Source: Mangrovimonas xylaniphaga
GTDB lineage: Bacteria > Bacteroidota > Bacteroidia > Flavobacteriales > Flavobacteriaceae
Direction of reading: 5' to 3'
Assembly: GCF_001280435.1 (NCBI RefSeq)
Contig: NZ_LBIP01000018.1
Coordinates: forward strand, 558,001-622,000
Length of the DNA: 64,000 nt
Positions 1 through 9,529 of this stretch are shown in pieces. A program made the position numbers and the translations under genes. Numbering within the stretch: the stretch's first letter is position 1; the number at the start of each line of letters is the position of its first letter. The notes under the pieces are model-generated. The model did not search any database, was not told where the DNA came from, and was given only the letters and a program-made list of their open reading frames with translations.

Positions 1-1255
1 TGACAATCCCTATTTTTTCAGAAACATCAAAAAAGCTAAAATAGGAAGTGGTGTCCTTGGTTTCCGGCAAAAACTTAGAATAGGTAGAACGCGACAATGC
101 CTGTATGCCTCCCATCACCAAACCTACAAAAGCAGCTGTAATGTAAAACTGAATCGGGGTCTCTACAAAATAGCCATAAAAACAGAGTGCCATCCAAATA
201 AAATTGATGACAATCAATGTTGGAATATTACCAAATCTCTCAGAAGCTCTTGAGGTTAGAAATGCTCCTAGGATAGCCACTACCTGAATTACCAAAATAC
301 TTACAATTAAACCCAGCGTCTTTTCACTTTCTCCTCCCCAATTAATTTCCTGCTCTCCAAAATAAGTAGCTACCAACATAATGGTTTGAACCGCCATACT
401 ATACACAAAAAACGCATATAAATAGCGCTTTAATCTTAGATTATGTGTTAAACCGTCCCATACCTTTTTAAGCTCCTTAAAACCATTAAAAAGTACTTGT
501 TTATTCACTTTTCCATTGCTTTTAGAAAGTCCTTTCGGCAACACTCTAAAGGTATATTGACTGAACAACACCCACCACACACCTACGGTAATAAACGAAT
601 AACGCATAGCTTCAATAGAGGCATCATCTTTTGCTTTTTGAAGTGCCTCTGCAATTTCAAGCTCAGAGCCTGTTTCTCTTACGGTTTCTGATATACTAAT
701 ATCAAACCCAAAGACATTTGGGAACATTACCATGGCCAAATTCAAAAGCAACAACAAAACACTTCCTATATACCCCAAACTAAACCCTTTGGCACTGATT
801 TTGTCCTGCTGTTCTTCAAAAGCTATATCTGGTAAATAGGAATTGTAAAACACCAAACTACCCCAATACCCAATCAATCCAAAAAAATAAAAGAGTAAGC
901 TTAAATAAATATGATCTAGACTGAATCTATAAAGTCCTAGGCAACCCACAGCTCCCAAATAGCAAAAGAACTGCATGAAGACTTTTTTATTTCCAATATA
1001 ATCGGCCACCCCTGATAAGATTGGAGAAATAAAGGCTACAACCAAAAACGTAAAAGCTGTTATAAAAGTGATTAAAGCTGTGTTTTTAAATTCATAACCA
1101 AAAGCGTGAACTTTATTGTCATCAACAAAATTTAAGGTCCCATAAAAAATGGGGAAAATGGTTGAAGCAATGGTTAAAGTATAAACGGAATTGGCCCAAT
1201 CGTAGAAGGCCCAGGCATTCAGAAGTTTTTTACTTCCCTTGGGGTATGTTGTCAT
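1..1255 (-). CDS. UMF1-family MFS transporter (3' end beyond window)
   Basis: Reading the minus strand from the ATG at 1255 gives an open frame to the window edge, so the C-terminus is missing. The N-terminus contains AFYDWANSVYTLTIAST, the hallmark of the UMF1 branch of the major facilitator superfamily (related to fungal Atg22), followed by many hydrophobic segments, for example around 1000-1100 and 740-790 in DNA coordinates. About 418 residues are visible, close to the 430-450 usual for the family. It is an inner-membrane permease; the substrate cannot be told from sequence. The M48 peptidase gene lies upstream on the same strand, but a good terminator sits between them, so this gene probably has its own promoter or depends on read-through. 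Family assignment is sure; function is unknown. Confidence 0.85.
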   Translation of the reverse strand, partial: MTTYPKGSKKLLNAWAFYDWANSVYTLTIASTIFPIFYGTLNFVDDNKVHAFGYEFKNTALITFITAFTFLVVAFISPILSGVADYIGNKKVFMQFFCYLGAVGCLGLYRFSLDHIYLSLLFYFFGLIGYWGSLVFYNSYLPDIAFEEQQDKISAKGFSLGYIGSVLLLLLNLAMVMFPNVFGFDISISETVRETGSELEIAEALQKAKDDASIEAMRYSFITVGVWWVLFSQYTFRVLPKGLSKSNGKVNKQVLFNGFKELKKVWDGLTHNLRLKRYLYAFFVYSMAVQTIMLVATYFGEQEINWGGESEKTLGLIVSILVIQVVAILGAFLTSRASERFGNIPTLIVINFIWMALCFYGYFVETPIQFYITAAFVGLVMGGIQALSRSTYSKFLPETKDTTSYFSFFDVSEKIGIV

Positions 1256-1267
1256 AAAAAGTGGTTA

Positions 1268-1299
1268 TAAAAAAAAAAGCTACACCTAAGGCGTAGCTT
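1268..1299 (-). terminator. Rho-independent terminator of the M48 peptidase gene
   Basis: On the minus strand a 10-bp stem (AAGCTACGCC paired with GGTGTAGCTT, one G-U pair, 3-base loop) is followed by a run of about ten T. It lies 32 bases after the peptidase stop codon. Confidence 0.85.
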
Positions 1300-1330
1300 C
1301 GAAAGTAAACAAATTTTTAAAATTATAACT

Positions 1331-2149
1331 TTATTTGATGAAGGATGTCACTCCAAACTTTTTGGCCTCTGCCCTCGCAGTTGGCACCAAAGCCTTCAAA
1401 TTATTGATTCTTGTTTGATTGGAAGGGTGTGTACTCAACAATTCTGGTGGAGCCTGTCCTCCACTGTCAGCCGCCATACGTTCCCATAAACCAACCGCTT
1501 CCGCAGGATCGTACCCCGCAATAGCCATTAGGGTCAGCCCTATTTTATCAGCTTCGCTTTCATGACTACGGCTAAATGGCAACATTCCCAACACATTGGA
1601 ACCTACCCCATAATAAGAGTTGAAAGCATCCCTATCACTCTCATTGTTGATGGCCATATTACCTGCCAAGGCTATTCCCTGTTGCACATATGCTGCGCTC
1701 ATTCGCTGTTGGCCGTGATTGGCCAAGGCGTGCGATACCTCATGTCCCATAATGGTTGCTACTCCAGCTTCTCCATTGGCAATAGGTAAAATACCTGTAT
1801 AGAACACAATTTTCCCTCCAGGCATACACCAAGCATTCTTTTGGTCATCCTTGATAAGATTGTACTCCCACTTGTAATCCTTTAGATAGCCTTGATATCC
1901 ATTGGCATCCAACCATAGTTTTGCAGCAGCTGCAATTTTTTCTCCTACATGTTTAATCATTTCAGCATCTTTAGTGCCCTTGATTATTTCGTGTTCATTT
2001 AAAAACTGATCATATTGTTGAAACGCAGCTGGAAACAATTCTGAATTTGGCACAATGGCCATGGTCTGTTTTCCTGTAAACGGGTTGGTTGCACATGAAA
2101 TAAATGCAAATGTTATAACAGCAGTAGCTAATAGATTTTTTGAGGTCAT
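1331..2149 (-). CDS. M48-family zinc metalloprotease, predicted lipoprotein
   Basis: 272 residues. The N-terminus is a lipoprotein signal with the lipobox Cys at residue 19 (AFISC), so the enzyme should be membrane-anchored outside the cytoplasm. The zinc-binding motif HEVSH is at residues 136-140 and the third-ligand motif HESEAD follows near residue 197, as in the periplasmic M48 proteases LoiP/YcaL and BepA; there is no TPR region, so it is the short LoiP/YcaL-like kind. The family does quality control of envelope proteins. It is a single-gene unit closed by a terminator. The family call is firm; substrates are unknown. Confidence 0.9.
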   Translation of the reverse strand: MTSKNLLATAVITFAFISCATNPFTGKQTMAIVPNSELFPAAFQQYDQFLNEHEIIKGTKDAEMIKHVGEKIAAAAKLWLDANGYQGYLKDYKWEYNLIKDDQKNAWCMPGGKIVFYTGILPIANGEAGVATIMGHEVSHALANHGQQRMSAAYVQQGIALAGNMAINNESDRDAFNSYYGVGSNVLGMLPFSRSHESEADKIGLTLMAIAGYDPAEAVGLWERMAADSGGQAPPELLSTHPSNQTRINNLKALVPTARAEAKKFGVTSFIK

Positions 2150-2241
2150 GTAATAAAAAGTTCGATTTGAAAATCTAAATTACAAAAATCATTCAAGACA
2201 AATTATAATTTAAATTTTCAAAATCTGTTATTTTTCGCCCC

Positions 2242-4647
2242 TTAGTCGCCAATAATGTGTAACTGAGTGAAGTTCTCGCTCACAATCATACTATTACTTC
2301 CGTTCATTTTAACTTCAGACAAAGGAATATCGACATTGTCAATTTCAATTTTTGTAGCGTGAAAAGGCAAACCGTGGAATTTCACCATAAAAGTTTTAAG
2401 ATCCGATTCATACTTACCTTCTTTATGCTGTTGAATAATGAGCTCTTTTGGCTTTCCAGTCAATTTAAAGGTTCTCAAACTATAGCGTCCTTTGGTATAA
2501 TCGTAACCATCATGGGCATCATCGTACAACACAGAATCTTCTTTGCCTTCCTTATAATAAACTTCCAAGGTCATTTGTTCAATTTCCTTTTCATCTACAT
2601 ATTGCTGAACGGGATACTTTGGAATGATAGCACCTGCCTTAATAAACAAAGGAATAAAGTCAATATCAGCATCTACCCACATTTCTCGACCACCAAGGAC
2701 TACTTCATCACTCCAGTAGTTATACCATTCACCTCTAGGAATAAACATTCTTCGTCCTCTAGCATTTGGCTCAAGAACAGGACACACCAAAATTTGATCG
2801 CCAAATACAAATTCGTCTGTTCTATAGTGGGTGTGAATATCTTCTTGATCAAACAACACCAAAGATTTCAAGATTGGCGTGCCTTCGTCCACTAATTGCC
2901 AAAACGTAGTATATAAATATGGCAGCAATTCATATCTCAACTCAATGAATTTGCGTACAATTTTGGTAACATCGTCGTCAAAAGCCCATGGCTCTTGATT
3001 TCCATGATCACCAGAGGAATGTACACGACAAAACGGATGGAAAACCCCCAACTGTATCCAACGGGTGAACAATTCGCCTTGAGGTTGCTCGGCAAAACCA
3101 CCAATATCACTCCCTACAAAAGAATATCCAGACATGGCCATACGTTGCACTTGGATATTAGCAATCCATAAGTGTTCCCAATTGGCTACGTTATCTCCCG
3201 TCCAAGTGGAAGTGTAACGCTGGGTGCCTGAATAAGCCGCTCTTGTTATGACAAACGGACGTTTTGGATAGGTATAGCGCTTAAGCCCTTGATAGGTAGC
3301 TCTTGCCATTTGCATTCCATAAACGTTATGTGCCTTTCTATGACTACAAGGGTTTCCTTCATAATCGTGACGCACATCATCTGGAAATGTTTTATTCGGC
3401 ACTTCCATTACGGCTGGCTCGTTCATATCGTTCCAAACTCCCCTGACACCGGTTTCTTCAATAAGTTCCTTAAAAAGTCCAGACCACCACTCCCTTACTT
3501 CAGGGTTGGTGAAATCGGGGAAATAGCATTCTCCCGGCCAAACTTTTCCTTTCATATATGGGCCATCGGCACGTTTACAGAAATAGTCATTATCCAAACC
3601 TTCCTTAAAAATGCTGTATTCCTTGTCTATTTTAATTCCGGGATCAATAATTACTACGGTTTTAAATCCGTCGTCCATGAGTTCCTGTACCATTCTTTTC
3701 GGATCTGGAAAATGTGTTTTATCCCAAGTAAAACATCTAAAGCCGTCCATATAATCAATATCCAAGTAGATGGCATCACATGGAATTTTTAAGTCCCTAA
3801 ATTTTTGGGTAACCTCCTTCACCTTAGATTCCGGATAGTAACTCCATTTACATTGATGGTATCCCAATGCCCATAATGGTGGTAATTGGTGTGGTTTACC
3901 CGTTAAATCGGTGTAATTGGCCACCACATCACTCATTTGCGGACCGTAAATAAAATAATAGTTCATTTCCCCACCTTGAGCCCAAAAACTGGTAACATTT
4001 CGACGCTCTTGTGCAAAATCGAAAAATGATTTAAAAGTATTATCGAAAAAAATTCCGTAGGACTTATTGCCATTCAAGCCTGTATAAAACGGAATGGCCT
4101 TATAGATGGGGTCTGTGTTTTTTCCGTAGGCATACGAATCTGTTACCCAATTTTCAAATCGCTTCCCTTTTAAATTGAGCTTAACCGGTTTATCCCCCAA
4201 ACCAAAATAACTTTCGCCATCATGGGAGGTTTTGCTCATCTTTACAATATCCCCACCAATCTCATAACTTTCTTCCCAATGAAAGCCTAATTCATCTTCA
4301 TTAATCAGTGTTAAATCCTTGGCATCAAACAAAGACACCCTTAAATTGGACTTTGATATATGGCAAATAAGTTTTGACGTGGTGATTTTGTATAAGGTTG
4401 CTTCTTCTTCTATTTCCAAAAAATTGTAGCCTGTGCTAGCATATTTTGTAATGGCATAGGAAAAATCATTATCGAATGTTCCTGAAGTAGTATATCGAAA
4501 TCGTAACACACTATCTCTTACAACTGTTAACTCCAGAATAACATTATTCTCTGTAGTAAAATATAAGGTATCAACATCCTTATTATATGCTACAATCTTA
4601 GAAGGAAATAAATCTCCCTTTCTTTCTAATTCAGTATTTAAAATCAT
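2242..4647 (-). CDS. GH31 alpha-glucosidase
   Basis: 801 residues, the usual size for a bacterial GH31 enzyme. The catalytic nucleophile is D407 in WNDMNEP and the acid/base is D485 in TWTGDNVANW, both in canonical family 31 context. The N-terminal 230 residues form the beta-sandwich domain that precedes the barrel, and the C-terminus has the beta-rich domains. No signal peptide is visible, so it should act in the cytoplasm, releasing glucose from alpha-linked oligosaccharides. It lies 141 bases downstream of glgB on the same strand, which suggests a role in turnover of glycogen or maltodextrin. GH31 also includes alpha-xylosidases, so substrate is inferred from context. Confidence 0.93.
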   Translation of the reverse strand: MILNTELERKGDLFPSKIVAYNKDVDTLYFTTENNVILELTVVRDSVLRFRYTTSGTFDNDFSYAITKYASTGYNFLEIEEEATLYKITTSKLICHISKSNLRVSLFDAKDLTLINEDELGFHWEESYEIGGDIVKMSKTSHDGESYFGLGDKPVKLNLKGKRFENWVTDSYAYGKNTDPIYKAIPFYTGLNGNKSYGIFFDNTFKSFFDFAQERRNVTSFWAQGGEMNYYFIYGPQMSDVVANYTDLTGKPHQLPPLWALGYHQCKWSYYPESKVKEVTQKFRDLKIPCDAIYLDIDYMDGFRCFTWDKTHFPDPKRMVQELMDDGFKTVVIIDPGIKIDKEYSIFKEGLDNDYFCKRADGPYMKGKVWPGECYFPDFTNPEVREWWSGLFKELIEETGVRGVWNDMNEPAVMEVPNKTFPDDVRHDYEGNPCSHRKAHNVYGMQMARATYQGLKRYTYPKRPFVITRAAYSGTQRYTSTWTGDNVANWEHLWIANIQVQRMAMSGYSFVGSDIGGFAEQPQGELFTRWIQLGVFHPFCRVHSSGDHGNQEPWAFDDDVTKIVRKFIELRYELLPYLYTTFWQLVDEGTPILKSLVLFDQEDIHTHYRTDEFVFGDQILVCPVLEPNARGRRMFIPRGEWYNYWSDEVVLGGREMWVDADIDFIPLFIKAGAIIPKYPVQQYVDEKEIEQMTLEVYYKEGKEDSVLYDDAHDGYDYTKGRYSLRTFKLTGKPKELIIQQHKEGKYESDLKTFMVKFHGLPFHATKIEIDNVDIPLSEVKMNGSNSMIVSENFTQLHIIGD

Positions 4648-4787
4648 AAGTAATAGTTCTTATATACAAACAAAAAAACGCATAAGTTTAGAGATAAAAA
4701 ACACTTGGCAACAAGTTTTACCAATAGTAACAATTTAATTGTGGTATTTTAGCAATAAAACAACAAAACCCTCTGTTTTATAATAAA

Positions 4788-6707
4788 TTACATTTTAACA
4801 TTTTGATATTTAAAGGCTACCATTCCCAAAGGTGGAATGGTTATTTCCACAGATTGATCCCGAAAATGCCAAGGCTCATTTTGAGACGTTTTCACTCTGT
4901 TTTTATACTCCCCGGTTCCTTCGTACTTTTTAAGGTCGCTGTTGAAAACCTCTTTTAATTTTCCTTTAAGCGGTAAGCCAATTCTGTAATCTATTCTTGG
5001 GGTTGGGGTCATATTACAAGCTACCAACACCAGATCCTCTTCATTTTCTCCTTTTCTGAAATACACCAAAACAGAACTCTCAGCATCGCTGAAATCTATC
5101 CACTCAAAACCATCGTTGGAAAATTGTTTTTCATGAAGCGCCAGCTCTGCCCTATAGAAGGCATTTAAATCCTTTACCAAGTTTTGCACACCTTTATGCA
5201 CTTTGTACTGTAGCAAATGCCAATCGATGCTTTGTAAAAAATTCCACTCCTCACCTTGTCCAATCTCTCCTCCCTGGAACAGTAATTTGGTCCCTGGATG
5301 CGTGAACATATAGGCGTACATCAACCTAAGATTAGCGAAACGTTGCCATTCATCTCCGGGCATTCTTCCCAATAAGGAGCGCTTCCCATAGACCACTTCA
5401 TCATGCGACAATGGCAAAATAAAATTCTCAGAAAATGCATAGGTCATAGAAAAGGTCAAATCGTTTTGATGGTATTTTCTATAAACCGTTTCCTTGGAAA
5501 AATAGACCAAGGTATCATGCATCCATCCCATCATCCACTTCATCCCAAATCCTAAACCACCTAAATAGGTAGGTTTAGAAACCATCGGAAAAGCTGTGGA
5601 TTCTTCGGCGATGGTTTGTACATCAGGGAAACTTTTATACACTTCCTCGTTCAATTCCCTTAAAAATGAAATGGCTTCCAAATGTTCCCTTCCTCCAAAC
5701 ATATTAGGTTCCCACTCGCCTTCTTCACGAGAATAATCCAAGAACAACATAGACGCTACGGCATCTACACGCAAACCATCCGCATGAAACTGTTCCAACC
5801 AAAACATGGCATTGGAAATCAAAAATGATTTCACCTCATTTCTTCCATAATTAAAAATCAAGCTTTTCCAATCTGGGTGATAGCCTTTTCGTCTATCGGG
5901 ATGTTCGTAAAGACTGGAACCATCAAAGTAACCCAAGCCATGGGCATCTTCAGGAAAATGCGAAGGCACCCAATCTAAAATAATCCCTATGTCATTTTGG
6001 TGCAGTTTGTCCACCAAAAATTTAAACTCTTCGGGGTAGCCAAAACGTGATGTTGGGGCAAAATACCCTGTAATTTGGTAACCCCATGACGGATCATAAG
6101 GAAATTCCATTATGGGCATGAGCTCCACATGTGTAAAGTTCATGTCCTTCACATACGTCACTAAATCTTCTGCAAATTCGGCATAGGATAAATAGTCCTC
6201 GCCATTATTCTTTCTTTTCCAAGATCCTAAATGCACTTCGTATACAGAAAAAGGCGCATTCAAGGCATTGTGATCCTTTCTTTTTGCCATCCATTGCATA
6301 TCCTTCCATTTGTAAGCATCGTCCCAAACAATAGAAGCTGTTTTTGGAGGCAACTCGCATCGTCTGCCATACGGATCTGCCTTTTCAGTTACAATGCCAT
6401 CATGATGGCTGTGGATTTTATATTTATATAAACTCCCTTTGCCTACACCAGGAATGAATCCTTCCCAAATACCACTTTTGTCCCAACGGACATGCAATTG
6501 ATGTTCTTGATCATTCCAATAATTAAAATTGCCCACAACAGCAACCGATTTGGCACTAGGTGCCCACACAGCAAAATAGGTCCCTTCCTTACCGTCCAAA
6601 GTCATGATATGAGAGCCAAACTTTTCATATAAACGATAATGTTTTCCCGCTTTAAAAAGGTCTATGTCAAATTCTGAAAACTTACTGTGTACAATTACTT
6701 CGGCCAT
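4788..6707 (-). CDS. glgB: 1,4-alpha-glucan (glycogen) branching enzyme
   Basis: 639 residues from the ATG at 6707 (protein start MAEVIVHSKFS). The open frame extends 19 codons further upstream, but that part does not look like the family. An N-terminal CBM48 domain (about 30-120) precedes the GH13 barrel. The catalytic motifs are visible: DGLRVDAVASML (nucleophile Asp about 315), TIAEEST (acid/base Glu about 368) and LSHDEVVYGK (about 433-442). The enzyme cuts alpha-1,4 chains and re-attaches them as alpha-1,6 branches in storage glycogen. No glgA or glgC is in the window. It is divergent from msrB across a 213-base gap in which I find no clear promoter match. The GH31 gene downstream is probably co-transcribed. 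Confidence 0.95.
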   Translation of the reverse strand: MAEVIVHSKFSEFDIDLFKAGKHYRLYEKFGSHIMTLDGKEGTYFAVWAPSAKSVAVVGNFNYWNDQEHQLHVRWDKSGIWEGFIPGVGKGSLYKYKIHSHHDGIVTEKADPYGRRCELPPKTASIVWDDAYKWKDMQWMAKRKDHNALNAPFSVYEVHLGSWKRKNNGEDYLSYAEFAEDLVTYVKDMNFTHVELMPIMEFPYDPSWGYQITGYFAPTSRFGYPEEFKFLVDKLHQNDIGIILDWVPSHFPEDAHGLGYFDGSSLYEHPDRRKGYHPDWKSLIFNYGRNEVKSFLISNAMFWLEQFHADGLRVDAVASMLFLDYSREEGEWEPNMFGGREHLEAISFLRELNEEVYKSFPDVQTIAEESTAFPMVSKPTYLGGLGFGMKWMMGWMHDTLVYFSKETVYRKYHQNDLTFSMTYAFSENFILPLSHDEVVYGKRSLLGRMPGDEWQRFANLRLMYAYMFTHPGTKLLFQGGEIGQGEEWNFLQSIDWHLLQYKVHKGVQNLVKDLNAFYRAELALHEKQFSNDGFEWIDFSDAESSVLVYFRKGENEEDLVLVACNMTPTPRIDYRIGLPLKGKLKEVFNSDLKKYEGTGEYKNRVKTSQNEPWHFRDQSVEITIPPLGMVAFKYQNVKM

Positions 6708-6920
6708 ATAGTATGAAGGTTTTGGTATAACTGCGATGGATATATTATCAATCCATACGCACAATTCATAGCTTGTAAAGTTCTAAATTAGCAATTTTAA
6801 ACGCATAAACCCATTAAGCAACGTAAATAAAATCCTAAGAATTTATTATAACGATTTCGTAATGACATTCTTCCTACATCGACTAAACCCAAAATGTAAG
6901 TTTTTTGAATTTGTCCTATC

Positions 6921-7439
6921 ATGAAAAAGATCCTAACCGTTATTCTTATCAGTCTTGCGTTTAGCTGTAATACTACGGCTCAAAAAGCCAATGAACCTAA
7001 AAACCAAACATATAAAATGAATAAAACAGAAGAAGAATGGCGCAAAATACTCACGCCAGATCAATACCATGTGCTTAGGGAAAAAGGTACCGAACGCCCC
7101 TATACAGGAGAATACAACCTTCATTTTGAAAAAGGGGCCTATACCTGTGCTGCCTGCGGCACCAAATTATTTGAAAGCACAGATAAATTCAGATCAGATT
7201 GTGGATGGCCTAGCTTTGACAATGCCATAGAAGGCACCATCACTTACAAAGAAGACAGAACCCATGGCATGGTAAGGACTGAAATACTCTGTTCCAACTG
7301 TGGAGGTCATTTAGGCCATGTATTTAATGATGGCCCCACCCAAACGGGATTGCGTTACTGCGTCAACTCTTTAAGTTTGGATTTTGATAGTGCCGAAACC
7401 CAAAAAGATTCTACAGAAAATAAGCTTCCCAAAAATTAA
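6921..7439 (+). CDS. msrB: peptide-methionine (R)-S-oxide reductase, exported
   Basis: 172 residues. The N-terminus is a lipoprotein-type signal (LAFSC, Cys16), so this MsrB works in the envelope. The catalytic domain runs from about residue 35 to 157. Zinc-binding pairs are CAAC (76-79) and CSNC (124-127), and the catalytic Cys is C147 in RYCVNSLSL. It reduces the R form of methionine sulfoxide in oxidised proteins. The short tail after residue 157 is charged and probably disordered. It precedes lpd by 136 bases on the same strand, but lpd has its own promoter-like sequence. Confidence 0.95.
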   Translation: MKKILTVILISLAFSCNTTAQKANEPKNQTYKMNKTEEEWRKILTPDQYHVLREKGTERPYTGEYNLHFEKGAYTCAACGTKLFESTDKFRSDCGWPSFDNAIEGTITYKEDRTHGMVRTEILCSNCGGHLGHVFNDGPTQTGLRYCVNSLSLDFDSAETQKDSTENKLPKN

Positions 7440-7503
7440 AAATTTCATTTAGGCATTTTAAGGCACTCGCTTTATTTATATGGGCGAAGCGGCTATTTTT
7501 TTG

Positions 7504-7534
7504 TTGGCTAAATTCATATTTAAAAATAGGTTTC
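7504..7534 (+). promoter_or_regulatory. putative Bacteroidota-type promoter of lpd
   Basis: TTG at 7504-7506, 20-base spacer, then TAGGTTTC at 7527-7534, one mismatch from TAnnTTTG. The predicted transcript would begin about 35 bases before the lpd start codon. Confidence 0.45.
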
Positions 7535-7575
7535 GTAAATTCGTAGCGTCAAAAAAATACACTAAACAAATTCTC

Positions 7576-8952
7576 ATGAGTAAATATGATATAATTGTTC
7601 TAGGTAGTGGACCTGGAGGCTACGTTACAGCTATTAGAGCGTCTCAATTGGGCTTTAAAACTGCAATAGTAGAAAAGGAAAGTCTTGGTGGAGTATGCTT
7701 AAATTGGGGTTGTATTCCTACTAAAGCCTTATTGAAATCGGCACAGGTTTTTGAATACCTTAAACATGCCGAAGACTACGGCCTTTCAGTAAAAGGTGCT
7801 GACAAAGATTTTGGGGCTATTGTAAAGCGTAGCCGCGGTGTTGCCGAAGGGATGAGCAAAGGTGTTCAATTCTTAATGAAAAAGAACAAAATTGACGTTA
7901 TTCAAGGCTACGGAAAACTTAAAACTGGAAAGAAAGTTGATGTAGACGGAAAAGAATATTCTGCAGACCACATTATCATTGCTACCGGAGCACGTTCTCG
8001 TGAGTTGCCAAGTTTGCCACAAGATGGCAAAAAAGTGATTGGCTATCGTGAAGCCATGAGCTTAAAAGAACAACCAAAGAAAATGATTGTAGTTGGTTCT
8101 GGTGCTATTGGGGTAGAATTTGCTTATTTCTACAACTCTATTGGTACCGAAGTAACTATTGTTGAATATTTGCCAAATGTAGTGCCTGTTGAGGACGAAG
8201 AAGTTTCTAAACAATTAGAGCGCAGCTTCAAGAAAAACGGTATTAAAATCATGACTTCTGCCGAAGTAACCAAAGTTGATACTTCTGGAGCAGGAGTAAA
8301 AGCAACGGTTAAAACCAAAAAAGGCGAAGAAATATTGGAAGCTGATGTTGTGTTATCCGCTGTAGGTATCAAAACCAACATTGAAAACATAGGCTTGGAA
8401 GATGTAGGTATTGCAGTAGACCGTGATAAAATCATGGTAAACGATTACTACCAAACCAACATCCCTGGATACTATGCTATCGGAGACGTAACGCCTGGTC
8501 AAGCTTTGGCCCACGTTGCTTCTGCTGAAGGAATCCTTTGTGTTGAAAAAATTGCAGGAATGCATGTAGAACCAATCGACTATGGAAACATTCCTGGTTG
8601 TACTTACTGTGCTCCTGAAATTGCAAGTGTAGGTTTAACTGAAAAGCAAGCTAAAGAACAAGGATACGAGATTAAAGTTGGTAAATTCCCATTCTCAGCC
8701 TCAGGTAAAGCTAGTGCTTCTGGTGCTAAGGACGGATTTGTAAAAGTAATCTTCGATGCCAAATATGGCGAATGGTTAGGTTGCCATATGATTGGTGCCG
8801 GTGTTACCGATATGATTGCTGAAGCCGTTTTAGGTAGAAAATTGGAAACTACAGGGCACGAAGTGCTTAAAACTGTTCACCCTCACCCAACTATGAGTGA
8901 AGCGGTAATGGAAGCTGTAGCCGATGCTTATGATGAAGTAATTCACCTATAA
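7576..8952 (+). CDS. lpdA: dihydrolipoyl dehydrogenase (E3)
   Basis: 458 residues from the ATG at 7576 (MSKYDIIVLGSGPGG). The frame is open 32 codons upstream, but that stretch is intergenic in character and contains the promoter candidate. The FAD-binding GSGPGG motif is at the N-terminus, the redox-active disulfide is in GVCLNWGCIPTK (about 38-49), an NAD-binding GSGAIGVEFA motif lies mid-protein, and the C-terminal HPHPTMSEAV supplies the catalytic His. It reoxidises dihydrolipoamide of pyruvate and 2-oxoglutarate dehydrogenases and glycine cleavage with NAD. No E1 or E2 gene is near, so it is a stand-alone E3, probably shared between complexes. A strong terminator follows. Confidence 0.96.
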   Translation: MSKYDIIVLGSGPGGYVTAIRASQLGFKTAIVEKESLGGVCLNWGCIPTKALLKSAQVFEYLKHAEDYGLSVKGADKDFGAIVKRSRGVAEGMSKGVQFLMKKNKIDVIQGYGKLKTGKKVDVDGKEYSADHIIIATGARSRELPSLPQDGKKVIGYREAMSLKEQPKKMIVVGSGAIGVEFAYFYNSIGTEVTIVEYLPNVVPVEDEEVSKQLERSFKKNGIKIMTSAEVTKVDTSGAGVKATVKTKKGEEILEADVVLSAVGIKTNIENIGLEDVGIAVDRDKIMVNDYYQTNIPGYYAIGDVTPGQALAHVASAEGILCVEKIAGMHVEPIDYGNIPGCTYCAPEIASVGLTEKQAKEQGYEIKVGKFPFSASGKASASGAKDGFVKVIFDAKYGEWLGCHMIGAGVTDMIAEAVLGRKLETTGHEVLKTVHPHPTMSEAVMEAVADAYDEVIHL

Positions 8953-8976
8953 GAAACAAATTCATTGATATATAGA

Positions 8977-9007
8977 AAAGACGATACTTTTGGTATCGTC
9001 TTTTTTT
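8977..9007 (+). terminator. terminator between convergent lpdA and aroQ
   Basis: Perfect stem AGACGATAC/GTATCGTCT (extended by A-T pairs) with a 5-base loop, followed by seven T on the plus strand. The four A before the stem give a weaker T tract on the minus strand, so it may also stop aroQ. Confidence 0.88.
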
Positions 9008-9032
9008 GTACCTATAATTTTAGTATTTGATA

Positions 9033-9449
9033 TCACAAAAAACTTTGGATTCCCAATTCGTAGCTTTGTAAACCAAAACCAACAATGACACCTTTCGCAT
9101 TTGGCGAAATAAACGACATATGCCTAAAAGACTCTCTATCGAAAGTATTGGAGATATGCACTTCCACAACAGGGGTTTCAATGGCAGCCACGGCATCGCC
9201 AATACCCACTGAAGTATGTGTATAAGCCGCTGCATTTAAAATAATACCATCATAACTAAACCCAACTTCCTGAAGTTTATCGATCAGCTCCCCTTCTATG
9301 TTGGACTGAAAATGTTCCAATTCTACTTGCGGGTATTTGTCAACTACCGTTTCAAAAAATTCATTAAAAGTGAGACTTCCATAAATATCAGGTTCTCGTT
9401 TCCCCAATAGATTAAGATTTGGACCGTTGATGATGATGAGTTTCTTCAT
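9033..9449 (-). CDS. aroQ: type II 3-dehydroquinate dehydratase
   Basis: 138 residues, normal for the dodecameric type II enzyme. The N-terminus IIINGPNLNLLGKREPDIYG holds the signature, including the active-site Tyr (IYG) and the flexible-loop Arg (KRE). NAAAYTHTS and EVHISN are the other conserved substrate-contact motifs. It converts 3-dehydroquinate to 3-dehydroshikimate in the shikimate pathway, in the cytoplasm. It is convergent to lpdA. The gene upstream (xerD) is on the other strand of a different unit, although in many Bacteroidota aroQ and xerD are neighbours; here three barrel genes lie between them. Confidence 0.96.
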   Translation of the reverse strand: MKKLIIINGPNLNLLGKREPDIYGSLTFNEFFETVVDKYPQVELEHFQSNIEGELIDKLQEVGFSYDGIILNAAAYTHTSVGIGDAVAAIETPVVEVHISNTFDRESFRHMSFISPNAKGVIVGFGLQSYELGIQSFL

Positions 9450-9475
9450 AAAGTAAATATATTAAAAATAGCACA

Positions 9476-9506
9476 TAAAAAAACCGAAGCCTTTCAGCTT
9501 CGGTTT
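9476..9506 (-). terminator. terminator of the outer-membrane barrel gene at 9530
   Basis: Perfect 10-bp stem AAACCGAAGC/GCTTCGGTTT with a 6-base loop; on the minus strand it is followed by a T run. It lies between the barrel gene and aroQ. Confidence 0.85.
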
Positions 9507-9529
9507 TTCTTTATCATAAATCTCAATAA

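Noticed and set aside
2359-2895. 178-codon plus-strand open frame opposite the GH31 gene
   Set aside because: Runs antisense to catalytic GH31 coding sequence and shows no family motif.
4740-4787. Possible terminator after glgB (AAAACA/TGTTTT)
   Set aside because: The stem is only six A-T-rich pairs with a long loop and no clear T run.
6708-6764. Upstream extension of the branching enzyme by 19 residues
   Set aside because: The extension shows no similarity to the family and the ATG at 6707 gives a normal N-terminus.
7480-7575. Upstream extension of lpdA by 32 codons
   Set aside because: It covers the promoter-like sequence; the standard E3 start MSKYDIIVLG is at 7576.
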